Position numbers and translations under genes: made by a program
Part shown: positions 6,497 through 9,392 of the stretch, piece after piece
Position numbering within the stretch: the stretch's first letter is position 1
How the letters are laid out: the number at the start of each line of letters is the position of its first letter
DNA from: Actinomycetes bacterium
GTDB lineage: Bacteria > Actinomycetota > Acidimicrobiia > Acidimicrobiales > Palsa-688
Direction: 5' to 3'
Assembly (NCBI GenBank): GCA_021798075.1
Contig: JAJZYO010000054.1
Coordinates: forward strand, 1-9,392
Length of the DNA: 9,392 bases
The notes under the pieces: model-generated
Told to the model about the DNA's origin: nothing
What the model saw: only the letters and a program-made list of their open reading frames with translations
Database searches by the model: none

Positions 6497-7269
6497 GCCT
6501 CGTGGAGCAGGAAACCCAAGGACCCGTGCGCCTGGTGTATTTGAACCGCCCCCGCAAGCGGAACGCCCTGTCGGCCGAGCTGGCGGACGCGGTGGAGCGT
6601 GCGCTGGCGGTCGCCGACGCCGATCCCGCGATCCGCGCCGTCGTGCTGGCGGCCCGGGGTCCGGCGTTCTGCGCCGGCGGGGACCTGGCGGAGTTCCGCC
6701 ACTTGTCCCGACTGAGCCCCCAGGCGCTGTATGACCAGGGTCGCGCGGGTGTGGGTCTGTTTGGCCTGCCCGCGGCCCTCGGCACGCCAGTCGTGGCGGC
6801 CGCCCACGGCTACGTGCTGGGCGGGGGCCTGGGCCTTTTGCTGGTGGCCCATCTGGCGGTGGCCGCCGAGGGCACCCGCTTTGGCTTGCCGGAGATGGAG
6901 CGCGGCCTTTTCCCCTACACGGTGTTCCCCCTGCTGGAGCGGGCGGTGGGAGAGCGGCGGGCGCTGGCCCTGGCGCTGTCCGCTCGCTCGCTCGAGGCCG
7001 ACGAGGCCCTGGCCTGGGGACTGGTGGATGAGGTGGTGCCCGAGAGCCAGGTGCTGGCCCGGGCACTGGCCCTCGCGCACCGCCTCGCGACGGTCAGCCC
7101 GCTGGTTGTCCGCACCGGGCTGGAGGCGGCGCGCGCGGGCGCGGGGCCGTTGAGGACGCACATGGACCACCTGGTGCTGCTGCGCAACCTGGCGCTGTCT
7201 GAACCCGATCTGCAGGCGCACGCCGCCCGGTTTGCTTTGGACCAAGAACCCGCGGGAGATCCGTCATGA
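6493..7269 (+). CDS. Enoyl-CoA hydratase/isomerase (crotonase) family protein lacking one catalytic glutamate
   Basis: Crotonase-fold proteins hydrate or isomerise enoyl-CoAs. The protein has 258 aa, normal for the family. The oxyanion-hole segment is AFCAGGDLAEF (residues 58-68), and the second glycine-rich segment is HGYVLGGGLGLLLVAH (residues 105-120). Of the two glutamates used by classical hydratases (rat Glu144 and Glu164), the first position is Gly114, while the second is kept as Glu134 in FGLPEMERGLFP. It may therefore be a hydratase with altered chemistry, or perform isomerisation or hydrolysis. In this operon the expected step would be hydration of a 3-methylglutaconyl-CoA-like product. 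Start GTG 6493 overlaps the ligase stop as GTGA, with GGGGGTG just upstream; its end overlaps the AtuA-like gene as ATGA. Translational coupling with both neighbours is likely. Confidence 0.85.
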   Translation: MSLVEQETQGPVRLVYLNRPRKRNALSAELADAVERALAVADADPAIRAVVLAARGPAFCAGGDLAEFRHLSRLSPQALYDQGRAGVGLFGLPAALGTPVVAAAHGYVLGGGLGLLLVAHLAVAAEGTRFGLPEMERGLFPYTVFPLLERAVGERRALALALSARSLEADEALAWGLVDEVVPESQVLARALALAHRLATVSPLVVRTGLEAARAGAGPLRTHMDHLVLLRNLALSEPDLQAHAARFALDQEPAGDPS

Positions 7270-8657
7270 CCGCCGTGCGTGTGGGCGGCGGGCTCGGATT
7301 TTACGGCGACAGCTACCGTCCGGCCTTGGACGTCATCGAGACGGGCCGGGTGCAGTATGTGGCGTTCGATCACCTGGCCGAGCTGACGCTGGCCATTCTG
7401 GCCAAGGACCGCCGCCGCGATCCGTCGCTGGGCTACGCCCGAGATTTGCTGCCGCTGCTGCGCGATCTCTGGCCCGCCGCTCTCCGCAGGGGCGTGCGCC
7501 TGATTTCCAATGCTGGCGGCCTCAACCCGATGGCGGCTGGCGCGGCGGCGGCGCAGGTGGCTCACGATCTCGGCCTCGCCGCCCGCATCGGCGTGGTCCA
7601 CGGCGACGACCTCCTCGGGCGCCTGGACCTGGTCGCCTGGGACGACCCGGCTGTCACCTCGATGCCGGTCTTTGCCAACGCCTACGTGGGAGCGGCGCCC
7701 ATTCAATCCGCGCTGGACCAGGGAGCCGACCTCGTGATCACGGGGCGAGTAGCCGACAGCGCTCTGTTTCTCGGCGCCATCGCCCATGCGCTGCACTGGG
7801 ACCTGTCGGGCGCCGGACCCACGGACTGGAGCCGCCTGGCGCTGGGTGCGGTGGCCGGCCACCTGCTGGAGTGCTCCGGCCAGGTGACGGGGGGCAACCA
7901 CAGCGGCGACTGGCAGTCGATCCCCGACCTGGACCGCATCGGCTATCCCATCGCCGAATTGTCGGATGCCGGCTCGCTCCGGATCACCAAGGTGCCCGGG
8001 AGCGGGGGCCGCGTGACCCGGGACACCGTGCGCGAGCAGTTGCTCTACGAGGTGCACGACCCGAGCCACTACCTGACTCCGGATGTGACGGTGGACCTGA
8101 GTGAGGCGTCGCTGGCCGAGGTGGGGCCCGACACGGTAGAGGTGCGGGGCGTGCGGGGGCATCCCCGGCCCGAGGCGTACAAGGTGATGGCGGGCTGCCC
8201 CGACGGATTCTTGGGGCAGGGACTCATTGGGTTTTCGTGGCCCGATGCCCTAGAGAAGGCGGAGGCGGCCGCCGCCATCTTGGTCCGGCAGGCGCAGGCG
8301 CTGGGCCTTTCCCCGACGGCGCCCGGCGCCGAGTACCTCGGCGTGTCCAGCTTTCACGGCCCCCTCGCCACGGCACCGGATCGAGGCCGCCTGAACGAGG
8401 TGTACCTGCGGATGACGCTGCGCACCGCCACCCGAGGCGCGGCCGATGCCTTTGCCCGCCTCTTTCCCCCGCTGGCGCTATCCGGCCCGCCCACGGCCAG
8501 CGGCCTCTTGGGGGTCGACCGGGTGCGGGAGCTGTCGCGGTTGCAGACCGGCCTCATTCCCCGGCCGCTGCTGGATAGGGGGATCAGGGTGGACGTCCGG
8601 CCAGCCCCTGCGTTTTTGGCGGGCAACTCCGAGAGACGAGGAGGCAGCAAACAATGA
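7266..8657 (+). CDS. AtuA-like protein, DUF1446 domain (N-terminal part of a usually fused protein)
   Basis: The protein is 463 aa of the DUF1446/AtuA family, named from the acyclic terpene utilisation cluster of Pseudomonas, where AtuA is linked to citronellol/geraniol use but has no assigned reaction. Recognisable conserved stretches are SNAGGLNPMAA (residues 81-91), TGRVADSALFLG (from Thr159), LLECSGQVTGGNHSGDW (from Leu200), GYPIAEL, ITKVPGSGGRVT, and TVREQLLYEVHDPSHYLTPD (around His264). Cys203 and His212 lie in the most conserved block and could be functional, but this is a guess. No signal peptide or membrane segment is seen, so it is probably cytoplasmic. ATG 7266 overlaps the crotonase stop by 4 nt and has GGGAG 7 nt upstream. 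Many AtuA proteins carry an extra C-terminal domain of about 110 residues; here that part is the next gene. Confidence 0.85.
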   Translation: MTAVRVGGGLGFYGDSYRPALDVIETGRVQYVAFDHLAELTLAILAKDRRRDPSLGYARDLLPLLRDLWPAALRRGVRLISNAGGLNPMAAGAAAAQVAHDLGLAARIGVVHGDDLLGRLDLVAWDDPAVTSMPVFANAYVGAAPIQSALDQGADLVITGRVADSALFLGAIAHALHWDLSGAGPTDWSRLALGAVAGHLLECSGQVTGGNHSGDWQSIPDLDRIGYPIAELSDAGSLRITKVPGSGGRVTRDTVREQLLYEVHDPSHYLTPDVTVDLSEASLAEVGPDTVEVRGVRGHPRPEAYKVMAGCPDGFLGQGLIGFSWPDALEKAEAAAAILVRQAQALGLSPTAPGAEYLGVSSFHGPLATAPDRGRLNEVYLRMTLRTATRGAADAFARLFPPLALSGPPTASGLLGVDRVRELSRLQTGLIPRPLLDRGIRVDVRPAPAFLAGNSERRGGSKQ

Positions 8658-9028
8658 CAAGGCAGTCGACGAGGCCGCTGGTCCACCTGGCAACGTGTCG
8701 GGCGGGGGATAAGGGCAACATCCTGGATCTGAGCCTCATGGCCCCGAACGAGGCTGTCTACGCCCTGCTGCGCCAGCACGTTACCGCAGACGCGGTTCGC
8801 GGCCACCTCGCTCCGTGGGCGGCAGGCCCCGTGACCCGCTACGAGCTGCCACGCCTCAACGCGCTCAAGTTCGTGGTCGAGGCGGCTCTGGACGGCGGGG
8901 CCGCCCGCTCGGCGCGCGCGGACAACTTAGGCAAAACATTGGGGGCGGCCTTGCTGCGGCTCGAGATTCCGTGGCCCGCTTCCCCACCGGACAACGTATG
9001 GAGAGAGGAGGGACAACCCCATGCCTGA
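8654..9028 (+). CDS. AtuA-like C-terminal (ferredoxin-fold) domain protein, stand-alone
   Basis: This 124-aa protein matches the C-terminal domain found fused to DUF1446 in AtuA proteins: HLATCRAGDKGNILDLSL (residues 11-28, with the RxGDKGN signature at 16-22), GPVTRYELPRLNALKFVVE, and near the end LGKTLGAALLRLEI. No enzymatic role is established. ATG 8654 overlaps the upstream stop as ATGA, and GAGGAGG ends 9 nt before it, so it is a real separate cistron rather than a frameshifted tail. It most likely forms a complex with the preceding DUF1446 protein, rebuilding the fused version. It overlaps the carboxylase gene by 8 nt. Confidence 0.8.
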   Translation: MTRQSTRPLVHLATCRAGDKGNILDLSLMAPNEAVYALLRQHVTADAVRGHLAPWAAGPVTRYELPRLNALKFVVEAALDGGAARSARADNLGKTLGAALLRLEIPWPASPPDNVWREEGQPHA

Positions 9029-9392
9029 CGAAACGTGGCGCCAGGCGCGCGAGCGCATTCTCCAGGGAGGGCGGCCCAGCTATCACCTCCGTCTCCAGCA
9101 GGAGGGCAAATCGTTCGTGCGCGAGCGCCTGGCCAAACTGTTTGGCCCGGGCGACATTGAGTGGGAGGACGGGCTCTATGCAGAAGCCCAGAGGCCGGAC
9201 CTGCCCGCCGACGCCGTGGTGACGGGCGTCGGCCGCCTGGCTGGCAGCGGCCAGTGGGTGGCGTTTATGGCCAATGATGCCACCGTGAAGGCCGGGTCGA
9301 TGGGCCCGAAATCCATCGAGAAGATCCTGCGCATCCAGGACACCGCCGAGCGGCTGCGGGTGCCGATCCTCTACTTGGTGGACTCGGCGGGA
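9021..9392 (+). CDS. Biotin-dependent acyl-CoA carboxylase, carboxyltransferase (beta) subunit (partial, 5' end)
   Basis: The first 124 codons of a carboxyltransferase of the propionyl-/methylcrotonyl-/geranyl-CoA carboxylase beta type, cut by the window end; complete proteins are about 510-540 aa. Visible family features are KSFVRERLAKLFGPGDIEW near residues 30-48 (the usual K-RERI-LL-D-GSF segment), VVTGVGRLAG, and ANDATVKAGSMGPKSIEKI, followed by LRIQDTAERLRVPILYLVDSAG. Carboxyltransferase beta subunits move CO2 from biotin to an enoyl- or acyl-CoA. With an IVD-type dehydrogenase and AtuA-like proteins, 3-methylcrotonyl-CoA or geranyl-CoA-like substrates are the best candidates, but propionyl-CoA type cannot be excluded from this fragment. 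ATG 9021 follows AGGAGGG by 8 nt and overlaps the previous stop by 8 nt. The biotin carboxylase subunit is not in the window. Confidence 0.88.
   Translation, partial: MPDETWRQARERILQGGRPSYHLRLQQEGKSFVRERLAKLFGPGDIEWEDGLYAEAQRPDLPADAVVTGVGRLAGSGQWVAFMANDATVKAGSMGPKSIEKILRIQDTAERLRVPILYLVDSAG

Noticed and set aside
5207..7066. Minus-strand open frame of 619 codons opposite the ligase and crotonase genes
   Set aside because: The product is low-complexity, rich in Pro, Arg and Gly, with no motifs. The plus strand there encodes two proteins with full catalytic motifs. Long antisense frames are common in GC-rich DNA.
6915..8162. Minus-strand open frame of 415 codons opposite the crotonase and AtuA-like genes
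   Set aside because: It is antisense to well-supported genes and has no recognisable domain.
1..9392. Mobile element, phage, defence system or CRISPR array
   Set aside because: No transposase, integrase, terminal inverted repeats, spaced direct repeats or tRNA-like sequence was seen. All genes fit core or catabolic metabolism.

Overview
The window is GC-rich bacterial DNA, estimated by eye at about two-thirds G+C. Genes are densely packed, Shine-Dalgarno sequences are strong, and start codons are a mix of ATG and GTG. It carries eight protein genes, and the first and last run off the edges. No rRNA, tRNA, CRISPR array, insertion sequence or integrase is visible. The taxon cannot be fixed from the sequence. 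An anaerobic-type GlpA beside a PTS Enzyme I, with purine-rich ribosome binding sites, would fit a deep-branching high-GC Bacillota (Sulfobacillus/Thermaerobacter-like) or a neighbouring phylum, but this is a weak guess.

Region A (1-1065, minus strand) is the first 355 codons of a FAD-dependent glycerol-3-phosphate dehydrogenase of GlpA type, starting at a GTG. Region B (1066-1296) is a 231-bp divergent intergenic region. It holds candidate promoters for both directions, a strong hairpin just upstream of the glpA ribosome binding site, and repeated AGAAC/GTTCT motifs. Region C (1297-2883, plus strand) is a short, somewhat divergent PTS Enzyme I (PEP-protein phosphotransferase) with its catalytic residues present.

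Region D (2906-9392, plus strand) is one catabolic operon. A good sigma-70-type promoter (GTGACA-N16-TATAAT) is placed so that transcription should begin at or next to the ATG of a GntR/FadR-family regulator, which suggests a leaderless mRNA. The regulator is followed by an isovaleryl-CoA-dehydrogenase-like acyl-CoA dehydrogenase, an AMP-forming acyl-CoA ligase, and an enoyl-CoA hydratase/crotonase. After these come a DUF1446/AtuA-like protein whose usual C-terminal domain is a separate overlapping gene, and the beta (carboxyltransferase) subunit of a biotin-dependent acyl-CoA carboxylase, cut by the window end. From the ligase onward each gene overlaps the next by 4-8 nt.

Taken together, region D looks like a pathway that activates a branched or isoprenoid-type carboxylic acid to its CoA ester, dehydrogenates it, carboxylates the resulting enoyl-CoA, and hydrates it. 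It combines features of the leucine/isovalerate (Liu) and acyclic terpene (Atu) pathways. The true substrate and the role of the AtuA-like pair are not known. The missing biotin carboxylase/biotin carrier subunit and a lyase would be expected downstream of the window.
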